In this document: in pieces, positions 1 to 8,354 of the stretch
Layout: each line of letters begins with the position of its first letter
Position numbering within the stretch: position 1 is the stretch's first letter
Source of the DNA: Nostoc linckia NIES-25
GTDB lineage: Bacteria; Cyanobacteriota; Cyanobacteriia; Cyanobacteriales; Nostocaceae
DNA length: 64,000 bases
Direction of reading: 5' to 3'
Assembly (NCBI RefSeq): GCF_002368035.1
Contig: NZ_AP018222.1
Location: 5,033,508 to 5,097,507, forward strand
The notes under the pieces: generated by a model
What the model saw: only the letters and a program-made list of their open reading frames with translations
The model's database searches: none
Told to the model about the DNA's origin: nothing
Translations under genes and position numbers: made by a program

Positions 1-1613
1 TGAAAAATCTTTTATACAGTTTTCCACTGCTTTTATTATCATGCCCAGCAGTTTGGGCAAATCCATTGAATGATAATTCAAATACTCCAGATGCTAACTT
101 TGGAACCTTGCAAGGGCAAGTCACCTCAGTCTCTCAGTTTTCTGATGTCCAGCCGACTGATTGGGCATTTCAAGCACTGCAATCCCTGGTGGAACGTTAC
201 GGTTGCATTGCAGGTTATCCCAATTCCACCTATCGCGGTAACCGTGCTTTAACTCGTTACGAATTTGCTGCCGGTTTGAATGCTTGTTTGGATCGGGTTA
301 ATGAGTTAATTGCTACGGCTACTGGCGATTTAGTCAGTAAGGAAGATTTGGCAGTGCTGCAAAAATTACAGGAAGATTTCGCGGCAGAACTGGCAACTCT
401 ACGCGGGCGGGTGGATACCTTAGAAGCACGTGCAGCAACACTAGAGGCGCAGCAGTTTTCCACTACTACCAGGCTGAACGCTCAAATTATTACTGCGATT
501 ACCGACACTTTTGGCGACAAAGTGGGAGGCGATCGCGATGAATCCAATACTATCTTTGCGACTCGCGGTCGTTTGAATTTGGAGAGTAGTTTCACGGGTA
601 AAGATTTGTTGCGAGTACGTCTGGAGTTCGGCAACTTTGCCGATCCCAATAGCGTAAGCCAAATTGCAGCAACCAGCGGTACACGGATGACACGGCTAAA
701 CTTCGACAACGACTTTACCAATACGCTCTTTATTCCCCATATTCGTTACTACTTTCCAGTGAGCGATTCCCTTTCGTTCGTTGTCGGCCCTACAGGTATC
801 GGTTACAACGACATCACAGACAACGTAACTCCTGCAACCATTGGCGATGATGGCAACGGGATTCCCTCATTATTTGGTAAGAACAGTTTCCTTTTTGAGC
901 GAGGTGGCGGGGGTGCAGCTCTCAACTGGAGTATCAGAAAGGACTTGGTTCTGACTGTGGGCTACTTAGCAAATAATCCCAATATCCCAACACAGAACAA
1001 TGGGTTATTTAATGGCGGCTATAACGCTCTTGCCCATCTAGTGTATTACGCCAAACAAGGAGCTATCGGTGTCGCCTACTCTCATGGCTATAATCCTGCT
1101 GGCGCCGTTGATGTCACAGCTGGAAGAGGTAGCGTCCTGTCAAGCGCTCCCTTTGGCACGAACATTGCTACTTCTAACAGCATTGTCGGGGTTCAAGGGT
1201 ATTATCGGTTTTCGCCAAATTTCCAAATCCACGGTTGGGGTGGATATATCTGGGCAACTGCCAAGAACTCAGGTTTGAGCGATATTTCCAATGGTAGGGG
1301 CGGAACGGATTCTTTGTTTGTGAACAATGGCGATAATGCTAATGCTTGGTTTGGAGCGGTTGGCTTGTCCTTTCCAGATGTGGGAGGTAAGGGCAATCTG
1401 CCAGGAATTCTCTTTGGTTTGCCACCGCGTATATCTAACAGTGATGTCCGTGAAGAACCAGACAACGCTTACCACATCGAAGCATTCTATCGCTTACGAT
1501 TAAACGACAACATCTCCGTAACTCCTGGCTTTTGGGTAATTCTCAACCCAGAAAACAACAGCGAAAATGATACTCAATATGTGGGAGTACTTCGCACAAC
1601 CTTCGATTTTTAA
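1..1613 (+). CDS. SLH-domain iron-uptake porin (OprB-like), 5' end cut by window edge
   Basis: This is an outer-membrane beta-barrel porin of the cyanobacterial SLH/OprB type, a family linked to iron and small-solute uptake. The frame is open to the first base: bases 1-2 (tg) would complete an ATG whose A lies just outside the window, and the following codons encode a short signal peptide (Lys-Asn, a Leu-rich core, then VWA before NPL). A TTG at 66 therefore falls after the signal peptide and is not the start. The mature protein has an SLH domain (DVQPTDWAFQAL to RYEFAAGLNACLD), a coiled coil of about 50 residues (DLAVLQKLQEDF, TLRGRVDTLEAR), then a barrel ending in Phe (TTFDF), as expected for BAM-dependent insertion. 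It is closely similar to the porin at 42152. Only the missing first base is uncertain. Confidence 0.9.
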   Translation, partial: KNLLYSFPLLLLSCPAVWANPLNDNSNTPDANFGTLQGQVTSVSQFSDVQPTDWAFQALQSLVERYGCIAGYPNSTYRGNRALTRYEFAAGLNACLDRVNELIATATGDLVSKEDLAVLQKLQEDFAAELATLRGRVDTLEARAATLEAQQFSTTTRLNAQIITAITDTFGDKVGGDRDESNTIFATRGRLNLESSFTGKDLLRVRLEFGNFADPNSVSQIAATSGTRMTRLNFDNDFTNTLFIPHIRYYFPVSDSLSFVVGPTGIGYNDITDNVTPATIGDDGNGIPSLFGKNSFLFERGGGGAALNWSIRKDLVLTVGYLANNPNIPTQNNGLFNGGYNALAHLVYYAKQGAIGVAYSHGYNPAGAVDVTAGRGSVLSSAPFGTNIATSNSIVGVQGYYRFSPNFQIHGWGGYIWATAKNSGLSDISNGRGGTDSLFVNNGDNANAWFGAVGLSFPDVGGKGNLPGILFGLPPRISNSDVREEPDNAYHIEAFYRLRLNDNISVTPGFWVILNPENNSENDTQYVGVLRTTFDF

Positions 1614-1641
1614 ATAGGAGGCAGGAGGGAAACAGGACATT

Positions 1642-1714
1642 GGGAAAGGGGTAAGGGGAAAAGGGGAAAGATAAAATTTATTCCTTTTCCCTTTTCCCTT
1701 TAACCTTTTCCCCT
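1642..1714. repeat. polypurine/polypyrimidine inverted repeat, copy 1
   Basis: A run of GGGAAA/GGGGTAA units is followed, after a short A/T centre, by the complementary CCTTTTCCC/TTTAACC units, forming a long imperfect hairpin. It lies between two convergent genes and may serve as a terminator for both. Related copies occur at 4461, 15917, 36505, 38050, 39191 and 51401. Confidence 0.75.
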
Positions 1715-1735
1715 GCGTCAAGAGCCTCCCAGTCC

Positions 1736-4414
1736 CTACTCTCCGGTCTTAAATCCACTTAAATATGCTTGTAATTGTTGTGTCAGTTCTGTTGTTTGTT
1801 GGAGTGAGTTAGATACGGTATTAGATAAATCTGCGGTATATTTTAAGGTTTCGGCGATGTGTTGGATCGAAGATGCGATCGCTTGGGAAGTTTCGGTTTG
1901 AGATCCTGTTGCCGTAAAAATTGATTGTACTAAATGATTTATCTGTTGAGATACTTCTAAAATATCTTCCAGGCTTAACTTGGCATTTTGTACAATATTT
2001 GCTTTTTCTCCTATCTCATTGGTTCCCGATTTTATGGCTTGAACTAATACGCTAGTTTCCAATTCCATATCAGTTAAAACGCCTTGAATTTCTTGCGTTG
2101 CTTCGGCAGATTGTACGGCTAATTGACTAATTTGTTCTGCTACTTTCACAAAGCTTCGACCGCGATCGCCCATCCATGTGGCTTCGATGCTGGCGTCACT
2201 GGCTAGCAAGTTAGTTTGGGTGGCGATTTGCTCAATCGTGGATGCTACAGCGGAAATTTTTTGAGAAAATTCACTTAAACTATTGACTTTGTTAGCTATT
2301 TGTGAATTTGTTTGTTGCAAATTCAAAATGCTTTCCGTAGTAAAATCCATTGCTGTCTTGGCTGTTTCTGCTGTGTTAGTAGTAGTGACGGCTACTTCTT
2401 GTAGTTGTTGAGTGCTATCTACGACTTTTTGAATCCAGAAATTTAGATTATCTATTTCTTGAAAGGCATAGTTAATCTCTTCGACTTGTTTGAGCGTTTC
2501 ATTTCCCACTTGCTGGATGACACTAGAATTTTCGCCAAGGTAAACATTCATTTGGTAAGCAATTTGTTGGACTTGAGTAACAATTCGCCACAGGGTATAA
2601 ATGATGGTATCAATAACATTAGCTAAGATTCCAACTTCGCCTATTGTCACTTGAGAACGAACAGTTAAATCTCCTTGCAAGACCTCGTTAACATCAGAAA
2701 TAAGTTGTCGAAGCTGCTCTTGGAGAAGTTGTTGACTGCGCCTCAATTCTTCTTCTATTTCCTTGCGCGAAGTAATTTCAACTAGCACGGCAACAAAGTT
2801 GATTGTTTGTCCAAATACATCTGGAATGGGAGAAACAGTTAATTCACACCAGAAGTAACTTCCATTTTTGCAATAACTTTTCAGCACAACTTGGCATTCT
2901 CTCGAAACCTCCATTGCCTCGTCTAATTCTGCAATAGTATCTGGATCTGTGTCAGGCCCTTGAAGAAATTTGTAGTTACATTCGAGTAACTCATCAGATG
3001 AATAGCCTGTAATTTTTTCCAAGGCAGCATTGCAAAATATAATTGGATTTGTTAGCTGACGTGGATCGGTAATGAATATACCGTTACTTGCTGAAGCGAT
3101 CGCCCGATCGCGAAGCCGCAAAACTTTCTGCGTTTGCTCAAGTTCAGCCACTAAACTCGCCTGTTCTAAAGCAATGCCAACTTGAATTGCTAATTGTTTA
3201 AATAAATTAATTTCATATCTGTGCCAATACCGAGTTGTAGAACATTCATGGGCACACAATAAACCAACAAGTTGATTGTTATGAATAATCGGTGCAATCA
3301 AATTTGCCTTGATTTGAAAACCTTCGAGAATTTCTCGGTGACATTCCGTAAAACCAGCTGCATAAATATCATTGGTTGCTCGGACTCGACCATTTTTGTA
3401 CATTTCAATATAATCTTCCCGGAATGGGTCATTGACCGTTTTTCCTAAGGTTTTCATCCAACCTTGGGCAACGGACTCAGCGATGATAGTGCCACTCCAG
3501 TCAGTATTGAAACGATACATTACCACACGGTCTGTTTTCAATGCTTGACGAAGTTCGTGGACAGTTGTGTTGATGACATCATCTAATTTTAGCGATCGCC
3601 GAATTCTTAAGGTAATTTCTGTAAATAACTGTGAAAGTTTGGTTTCGGCTTCTTGCTGTGCTAAAAGCTTTGTTTGGGCAGACAAACGCCGATCTATAAA
3701 CGAAGTCAGCAGCGCAAAACCGAGAATCACAAATGTAGCAGTACCAATAGAAATACCTAGCAAAGTTAGGGAATCATTCGTTGTTGCTAGTCCAGAAATT
3801 GCTATTGGGTTAGTCGGCATAAATTTAACAGCCGCCATCCCTGTATAATGCATTCCAGCGATCGCTCCCCCCATGACAATAGCACTGCCAATCTTTGCCA
3901 ACCAGTCAGTTGTACTCGTTGGCGTGCGTAAATGGAACGCAATATTGAGTGCTAGAATCGACGCGCCGATGGCGATGGCTATAGAAAGTATAAACAGCGT
4001 TGGGTTATATGTAGCGGTTGCTTCCATCCGCATCGCCAGCATTCCGATGTAGTGCATCGAGGCGATACCAATACCCATTAACGTCCCACCACCCAGCAAT
4101 TGCCAAATGCTTAACACTGGTTGGCTGGCTAGGAAGAGTGCGCCCCCCGAAGCAATAACCGCAGGCAGCATAGAAACCAGCACAATCGACATATCATAGG
4201 CGATCGGTGTTGCCATACTGAAAGCTAACATGGCTACAAAGTGCATCGACCAAATACCGATTCCCATAACCATTGCGCCGCCAATTAACCAAGCGACTTT
4301 CGCCGATGCTTTGGCTGCTGTTACCCTTGCAGCCAGATCGAGAGCAGTATATGAAGCGAAGATGGCGATCGCAATTGAAAGTATTATTAGGCGTAGGTCG
4401 TACATGCTACTCAT
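1736..4414 (-). CDS. MHYT-GAF-PAS-HAMP-MCP membrane sensor (methyl-accepting chemotaxis-type)
   Basis: This 892-residue protein is probably an inner-membrane receptor feeding a Che/Pil pathway. Residues 1-240 form an MHYT sensor with about seven membrane spans and three repeats carrying MHF (57-59), MHY (120-122) and MHY (188-190), a motif proposed to bind metal. A GAF domain (about 260-420) has phytochrome/cyanobacteriochrome-like sequence, including DWSG (305-308), a Cys358-His359 pair and FQIKANLIAPI. A PAS domain (about 432-552) is LOV-like (NYKFLQG, GPDTDP, a late FW) but has Tyr481 where LOV domains have the flavin-adduct Cys. A HAMP-like linker (about 570-620) precedes the MCP signalling domain, whose tip reads QTNLLASDASIEATWMGDRG, a diverged form of the usual sequence. 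No che or pil genes are adjacent. Domain calls are confident; pigment binding is an inference. Confidence 0.88.
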   Translation of the reverse strand: MSSMYDLRLIILSIAIAIFASYTALDLAARVTAAKASAKVAWLIGGAMVMGIGIWSMHFVAMLAFSMATPIAYDMSIVLVSMLPAVIASGGALFLASQPVLSIWQLLGGGTLMGIGIASMHYIGMLAMRMEATATYNPTLFILSIAIAIGASILALNIAFHLRTPTSTTDWLAKIGSAIVMGGAIAGMHYTGMAAVKFMPTNPIAISGLATTNDSLTLLGISIGTATFVILGFALLTSFIDRRLSAQTKLLAQQEAETKLSQLFTEITLRIRRSLKLDDVINTTVHELRQALKTDRVVMYRFNTDWSGTIIAESVAQGWMKTLGKTVNDPFREDYIEMYKNGRVRATNDIYAAGFTECHREILEGFQIKANLIAPIIHNNQLVGLLCAHECSTTRYWHRYEINLFKQLAIQVGIALEQASLVAELEQTQKVLRLRDRAIASASNGIFITDPRQLTNPIIFCNAALEKITGYSSDELLECNYKFLQGPDTDPDTIAELDEAMEVSRECQVVLKSYCKNGSYFWCELTVSPIPDVFGQTINFVAVLVEITSRKEIEEELRRSQQLLQEQLRQLISDVNEVLQGDLTVRSQVTIGEVGILANVIDTIIYTLWRIVTQVQQIAYQMNVYLGENSSVIQQVGNETLKQVEEINYAFQEIDNLNFWIQKVVDSTQQLQEVAVTTTNTAETAKTAMDFTTESILNLQQTNSQIANKVNSLSEFSQKISAVASTIEQIATQTNLLASDASIEATWMGDRGRSFVKVAEQISQLAVQSAEATQEIQGVLTDMELETSVLVQAIKSGTNEIGEKANIVQNAKLSLEDILEVSQQINHLVQSIFTATGSQTETSQAIASSIQHIAETLKYTADLSNTVSNSLQQTTELTQQLQAYLSGFKTGE

Positions 4415-4460
4415 ATTCGGAAGTGTGGGGCAAGGGGGCAGGAGGCAGGAGGCAGGGGGC

Positions 4461-4562
4461 AGGGGAAAAGGTTAAAGGGAAAAGGGAAAAGGGAAAAGGA
4501 ATAAATTTAATCTTTCTCCTTACCCCATGCTCAATGCCCCATGCTCCATGCCCAATGCCCAA
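4461..4562. repeat. polypurine inverted repeat copy 2 followed by CCCCATG/CCCAATG heptamers
   Basis: AGGGGAAAAGG-type units face CTTTCTCCTTACCCC across an A/T centre, forming the same hairpin family as at 1642. From about 4523 the repeat runs into CCCCATG, CCCAATG and CTCCATG units, which resemble the short tandem repeats described in heterocystous cyanobacteria. It lies upstream of the MCP-type sensor. Confidence 0.7.
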
Positions 4563-4648
4563 TTCGCAATTCTTAATAAGAATTACAAATTCCCATAGCT
4601 CCACTGCTCTCCATATCTATCTCAGTATCTTAATCAAAAGGGAAATTC

Positions 4649-4813
4649 ATGATATTCTCATACTTAGATACTCCAAATAAGTGTGCAGCTAATAAATGCC
4701 CTATTTGTTTAGAACAAATTAATAATTTATATCAAAAAGTATGCACTGCCAAAGTTTTCAAAACAGGCAGTTGTAGATTGTTATTTATAAAGAGTGCTTC
4801 CAAACAAACCTAA
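4649..4813 (+). CDS. small Cys-rich protein upstream of a Ser/Thr kinase (54 aa, uncharacterised)
   Basis: An ATG preceded by AGGGAA opens a 54-codon frame that ends 14 bp before the kinase start. The product has Cys at positions 12, 17, 20, 32 and 42, including a CPIC knuckle (17-20), so it could be a small metal-binding peptide. Many cyanobacterial Ser/Thr kinases of this class carry a short Cys-rich stretch fused before the kinase domain; here an analogous segment would be a separate upstream protein, which is my inference. The spacing suggests co-transcription with the kinase. It is too short for coding statistics, so it may be fortuitous. Confidence 0.4.
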   Translation: MIFSYLDTPNKCAANKCPICLEQINNLYQKVCTAKVFKTGSCRLLFIKSASKQT

Positions 4814-4827
4814 GTCAAGAAAACGTT

Positions 4828-6276
4828 ATGATATCAACACTTTTGAGCGATCGCTATCGCATTATTAGCGTACTTGGAACTGGTGGATTTTGCGAAACAT
4901 TCTTAGCGGAAGATACCCAAATGCCTTCGGGGCGACGTTGTGTAATTAAGCAACTCAAGCCAGTAACCGACAACCCAGAGGTTTACCAGTTGGTACAAAG
5001 GCGATTTCAAAGAGAAGCCGCTATTTTAGAAGATCTGGGAGGAGCAAGCGATCAAATTCCCACTCTGTACGCCTACTTTCAAGCAGATGGTCAATTTTAC
5101 CTCGTACAGGAATGGGTTTCTGGACAAACGTTAAACCAATACGTAAAACAAAACGGTTGTTTGAGCGAAAGTGAAGTAATTCCCATTTTAATCAGTCTGT
5201 TGAAAGTGCTGGATTTTGTACATACCAAAGGCATCATCCACCGCGATATTAAACCAGACAATATTATTCTGCGTGCATCTGATGGCAAACCAATTTTAAT
5301 TGATTTTGGTGCAGTGCGAGAAACGATGGCAACAGTCATGTATCCAGAAGGTACTGTTAGTAATTCAATTATTATTGGTACACCAGGTTTTATGCCTAGC
5401 GAACAAGCAGCAGGACGCCCAGTTTTTGCCAGTGACTTGTATAGCTTGGCGCTAACAGCTATTTTCTTGTTGATGGGAAAATCGCCCCACGAATTGATGA
5501 CAGACTCCTATACTGGAGAGCATGTTTGGGATAGGGATGCCATCAGTCCCAATTTGATGGAAGTTTTAAAAAAAGCAACTCAATTTGATGTTAGAGAGCG
5601 CTATTTCACTGCCAAAGAAATGCTGGATGGCTTGCAAAACATTGCCACTTCAGCTGCACCAAAAGTACCGATGTACAGTCAACTCTCTGCTTTGACTAAT
5701 TCTGTAATCCGCTTGCCAGCGGCTCAAAGCAGCAAACAAAACGCTATTTTTATTGGCAGCACTTTAATCGGCGGTGGATTAATCGGTGCATCGGTGATTA
5801 TTGGACTTTTGTTAGCAAACTCTCCCCAATCTGGGACATATCAAGAAGCTAGATCCTCTATAATTCCAAAAACAGAAAGTCATGAAAATTCTTCCTTGTC
5901 TCTTCCACCGGGAGCAGCAAATTATCAAATAGGGACAATCCGGGAATCACCAATTACAAACGCCGCTAATCTATCTAATTCTTTTTATTTTGTAGCAAAT
6001 TCTAGTTTGCCAAATTTGCAAGCTGCCATTAAGCAAGTAAAAATTTTACAATCCCAAGGAATTAGTCAATCAGGAGTGTTCTGGATACCAGATTACCCCA
6101 ATTTATCAGATAAGAAAAATTCCTTTATAGTTTATGTAGCCACCTTTCAAGACCGCCCCAATTGCATTAATTTTCTCAAAAATTACGGACAAATCAATCC
6201 ACAAGCATATTGCGCCTTTGCTAGTAAAGATTTAAATGCACCAATGGCTAAAGTGTCTTTTAAGGAAATAAAGTAA
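4828..6276 (+). CDS. membrane-anchored Ser/Thr protein kinase (Hanks type)
   Basis: This protein phosphorylates Ser/Thr residues of unknown target proteins. The kinase domain (about 10-275) has a glycine loop GTGGFCET (17-24), the ATP lysine in VIK (41), the catalytic loop HRDIKPDN (138-145), a DFG (159-161) and a GTPGFMPSEQ activation segment ending in APE-like sequence. A single membrane helix (about 306-330) joins it to a periplasmic or lumenal domain of about 150 residues. That domain contains a SPOR-like stretch (FYFVANSSLPNLQAAIKQ, FIVYVATFQ) that may sense cell-wall or other extracytoplasmic ligands. The start follows the 54-codon ORF by 14 bp and has no strong ribosome site of its own, which fits translational coupling. 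Kinase assignment is firm; the signal is unknown. Confidence 0.93.
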   Translation: MISTLLSDRYRIISVLGTGGFCETFLAEDTQMPSGRRCVIKQLKPVTDNPEVYQLVQRRFQREAAILEDLGGASDQIPTLYAYFQADGQFYLVQEWVSGQTLNQYVKQNGCLSESEVIPILISLLKVLDFVHTKGIIHRDIKPDNIILRASDGKPILIDFGAVRETMATVMYPEGTVSNSIIIGTPGFMPSEQAAGRPVFASDLYSLALTAIFLLMGKSPHELMTDSYTGEHVWDRDAISPNLMEVLKKATQFDVRERYFTAKEMLDGLQNIATSAAPKVPMYSQLSALTNSVIRLPAAQSSKQNAIFIGSTLIGGGLIGASVIIGLLLANSPQSGTYQEARSSIIPKTESHENSSLSLPPGAANYQIGTIRESPITNAANLSNSFYFVANSSLPNLQAAIKQVKILQSQGISQSGVFWIPDYPNLSDKKNSFIVYVATFQDRPNCINFLKNYGQINPQAYCAFASKDLNAPMAKVSFKEIK

Positions 6277-6423
6277 AACAGAATTGAGGATTAATAATTA
6301 AACAAAGTATTACAGCCGCAGTCATATCTCGGTGGAGACACTGAGTTGTTGAAAAATCGATGAAATATGCAGCTGTAATATAGGAGTCCGATTTGATTTA
6401 TGACAAAATCTCAGTATCTGTAC

Positions 6424-6452
6424 GGTGCGTTAGCCTTTGGCGTAACGCACCC
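6424..6452. repeat. palindromic GGTGCGTTAGCC element
   Basis: GGTGCGTTAGCC and GGCGTAACGCACC form a near-perfect hairpin around a TTT loop. I recognise it as a type of dispersed element common in Nostocales spacers. The gap 6277-6788 holds this element, the one at 6548 and a terminator-like hairpin, and no credible gene. Confidence 0.6.
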
Positions 6453-6547
6453 TACTGGCGTGACTCGATATCGCCGGGTTTCGACTGCGCGGAAGTTGAG
6501 CGTAGTCGAAACTCAACCCTCTTGGAATAAGCTTACCGAGCATTGAG

Positions 6548-6600
6548 CGTACCCTTCGGGATCTTGCTACGCGTAGCGTCTCCCCTTGGGAGAAGTCGAA
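6548..6600. repeat. dispersed GCTACGCGTAGC repeat fragment
   Basis: The stretch contains the palindrome GCTACGCGTAGC followed by GTCTCC and CTTGGGAGAAG. Related sequence with TAGCGTAGCG or GGAGACGC cores occurs at 14180 and 30611. It is non-coding. Confidence 0.5.
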
Positions 6601-6656
6601 ATGCGTCTTCTAAATAATTGTGTCCACCTACTTATCATTAAGCATAATACCCAAAA

Positions 6657-6700
6657 CCTCACCCCGCTAAACCTGTGCTTTAGTGGGGTGAGGTTCTTTT
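6657..6700 (+). terminator. strong hairpin with T-rich tail
   Basis: CCTCACCCCGCTAAA pairs with TTTAGTGGGGTGAGG over 15 positions with one G-T pair, around a 7-base loop, and is followed by TTCTTTT. It can terminate transcripts from the kinase side before the STAND cassette, although it sits about 380 bp beyond the kinase stop. Confidence 0.7.
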
Positions 6701-6743
6701 ATTAAAAGTAATTTCACGGGGATGATATCACTGAATGTTTAAG

Positions 6744-6749
6744 TATAAT
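6744..6749 (+). promoter_or_regulatory. candidate -10 box (TATAAT) of the STAND cassette
   Basis: A perfect TATAAT lies 39 bp before the first NTPase start and downstream of the hairpin at 6657. No good -35 hexamer is visible at the expected distance, so this is tentative. Confidence 0.3.
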
Positions 6750-6788
6750 ATTGCTCACAACTGGAATAGTGAATTTTGAGTAATAAAT

Positions 6789-8354
6789 ATGATAGAGTTT
6801 GCCGCCATTACTTCAGTGATTAGTAAATATGCTCCGCAAGCTAGTCAACTAATCATTAAACAAGCTCAAAAAAACGAAGCTGTTATCAGAATTCTACAAG
6901 AATTAAAACTCAATCCTACCCAAATTCCCGATGATATTGATGGGGTTTATGCTTACACTCTAGTCAAATATGGCGTATTTAAACCTGAAGCAATTTTAAA
7001 TTTGTTTCGAGACAAAATAGTCAAGGATTATTTTTGGAACGCTTACAGTAATAATGCTGCTTTTCAGTTTATAGAGAATACCAAAAAGTTTATTAATCAA
7101 AATAGCGAACTAAAAACGCAAATAATCAATGCAAAAATTAATTTTCTGGCTGAACTAGAAGAATTTGGCGAAGCTTTTATTGCAGTTGCTAAACAAACGA
7201 AAAACTCGAAATATCAGCCTTATCCAGATTGGAATTTAGATGTTTATCCCAAAGAGTTTAAAGCCTTAATCTTTGAAAAGACTCGGTTATTTTGCGGGCG
7301 TGATTTTGTTTTCGATGCTATTAAAAAATTCTTCACAACTCAACCCAAGGGTTATTTTACAGTGATTGGGGATGCAGGGATGGGGAAAAGCGCGATCGCT
7401 GCTAAATACATCTTAGCTACTAAATTTCCTTGCTATTTTAATGTATTCGCAGAAGGGCGCAACAAACCAGAGCAATTTTTAGCCAGTATTCGCCAACAAT
7501 TAATTAAGCGCTATTCTCTGCAAAATGCAGACAACGCTGATTTAAGAACTTTACTGCAAAAAACCAGCGAAGAACTCAAAGGACAAAAACTTGCCATTAT
7601 TGTTGATGCACTAGATGAAGTAGAACAAGAAGGAAATGGTAATCTTTTAGATTTACCACAAAATCTTCCTGAAGGAATTTATTTTTTACTCACCAGAAGA
7701 CCTTATAACCAAGAAACCAAAAGGTTAACTTTGTCTCCAGATACTCCTGGAGACGAATTAGATTTAACAAAAAGTGATTATTCAGCTTTGAGTCAGGAAG
7801 ATGTCAAAGAATATATTCACTTATTTTTACAGAATGATAATAAACTGAGAGCTTGGATTCAGGAACGCAATATTTCTGAGGATACTTTTACTCAGGAAAT
7901 AGCTGTCAAGAGTGAAAATAATTTTATATATTTGCGTTATCTATTACCTGGAATATCCGAAGGTAAATATAATGATTTAACTTTGAAGGGATTGCCACAA
8001 GGTCTTCAAGACTATTATACAACTCATTGGCATCGCATGGGGATGGATAAAGAATCCAATGAAAAGAAGGTTAAAACACTCTATATATTGGTAGAAAGAG
8101 GCGAACCTATATCTCTAAATATGATTGCGGAAATTCTGGATGAGGATGAATATGATGTTAAATCGGTGTTAAATGATTGGATTGAGTATGTAACGCCGAA
8201 GGTAAATGTCGATGAAGAAAAAACTTACTATAGTATTTATCACCGCAGTTTTCTAGAATTTCTTAAAGGGCAAGATAAATTAGGTAAAGGGCGAAAATTG
8301 TTTAGAGAAGTTAATAAGGCTATGGCTGACTATATGGATAAGGGGATAGAATAA
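6789..8354 (+). CDS. STAND/NACHT-type NTPase, first gene of a three-gene cassette
   Basis: This is a 521-residue signalling NTPase of the NLR-like STAND class. An all-helical N-terminal region (1-140), unlike any effector domain I recognise, precedes the NTPase core. The core has a Walker A GDAGMGKS (194-201), a Walker B IIVDALDE (270-277) and a sensor-type LLTRRP (300-305). A winged-helix segment follows (EILDEDEYDVKSVLNDW, then YHRSFLEFL). In large NACHT-WD40 proteins the helical linker and WD40 repeats normally continue from this point. Here a TAA at 8352-8354 ends the frame, and the next gene starts with ATG at 8355 in the same frame. The gene pair therefore looks like one STAND receptor split by a single stop codon. 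Members of this class include bacterial antiphage sensors, but a defence role here is inference. Confidence 0.85.
   Translation: MIEFAAITSVISKYAPQASQLIIKQAQKNEAVIRILQELKLNPTQIPDDIDGVYAYTLVKYGVFKPEAILNLFRDKIVKDYFWNAYSNNAAFQFIENTKKFINQNSELKTQIINAKINFLAELEEFGEAFIAVAKQTKNSKYQPYPDWNLDVYPKEFKALIFEKTRLFCGRDFVFDAIKKFFTTQPKGYFTVIGDAGMGKSAIAAKYILATKFPCYFNVFAEGRNKPEQFLASIRQQLIKRYSLQNADNADLRTLLQKTSEELKGQKLAIIVDALDEVEQEGNGNLLDLPQNLPEGIYFLLTRRPYNQETKRLTLSPDTPGDELDLTKSDYSALSQEDVKEYIHLFLQNDNKLRAWIQERNISEDTFTQEIAVKSENNFIYLRYLLPGISEGKYNDLTLKGLPQGLQDYYTTHWHRMGMDKESNEKKVKTLYILVERGEPISLNMIAEILDEDEYDVKSVLNDWIEYVTPKVNVDEEKTYYSIYHRSFLEFLKGQDKLGKGRKLFREVNKAMADYMDKGIE

Noticed and set aside
66..252. TTG at 66 and ATG at 70 as porin or small-gene starts
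   Set aside because: The 66 start would remove the signal peptide encoded upstream in frame, and the 70 frame is a shadow within the porin.
4273..4680. 135-codon plus-strand frame over the sensor start and repeat
   Set aside because: It is antisense to the MHYT domain and then translates a purine repeat.
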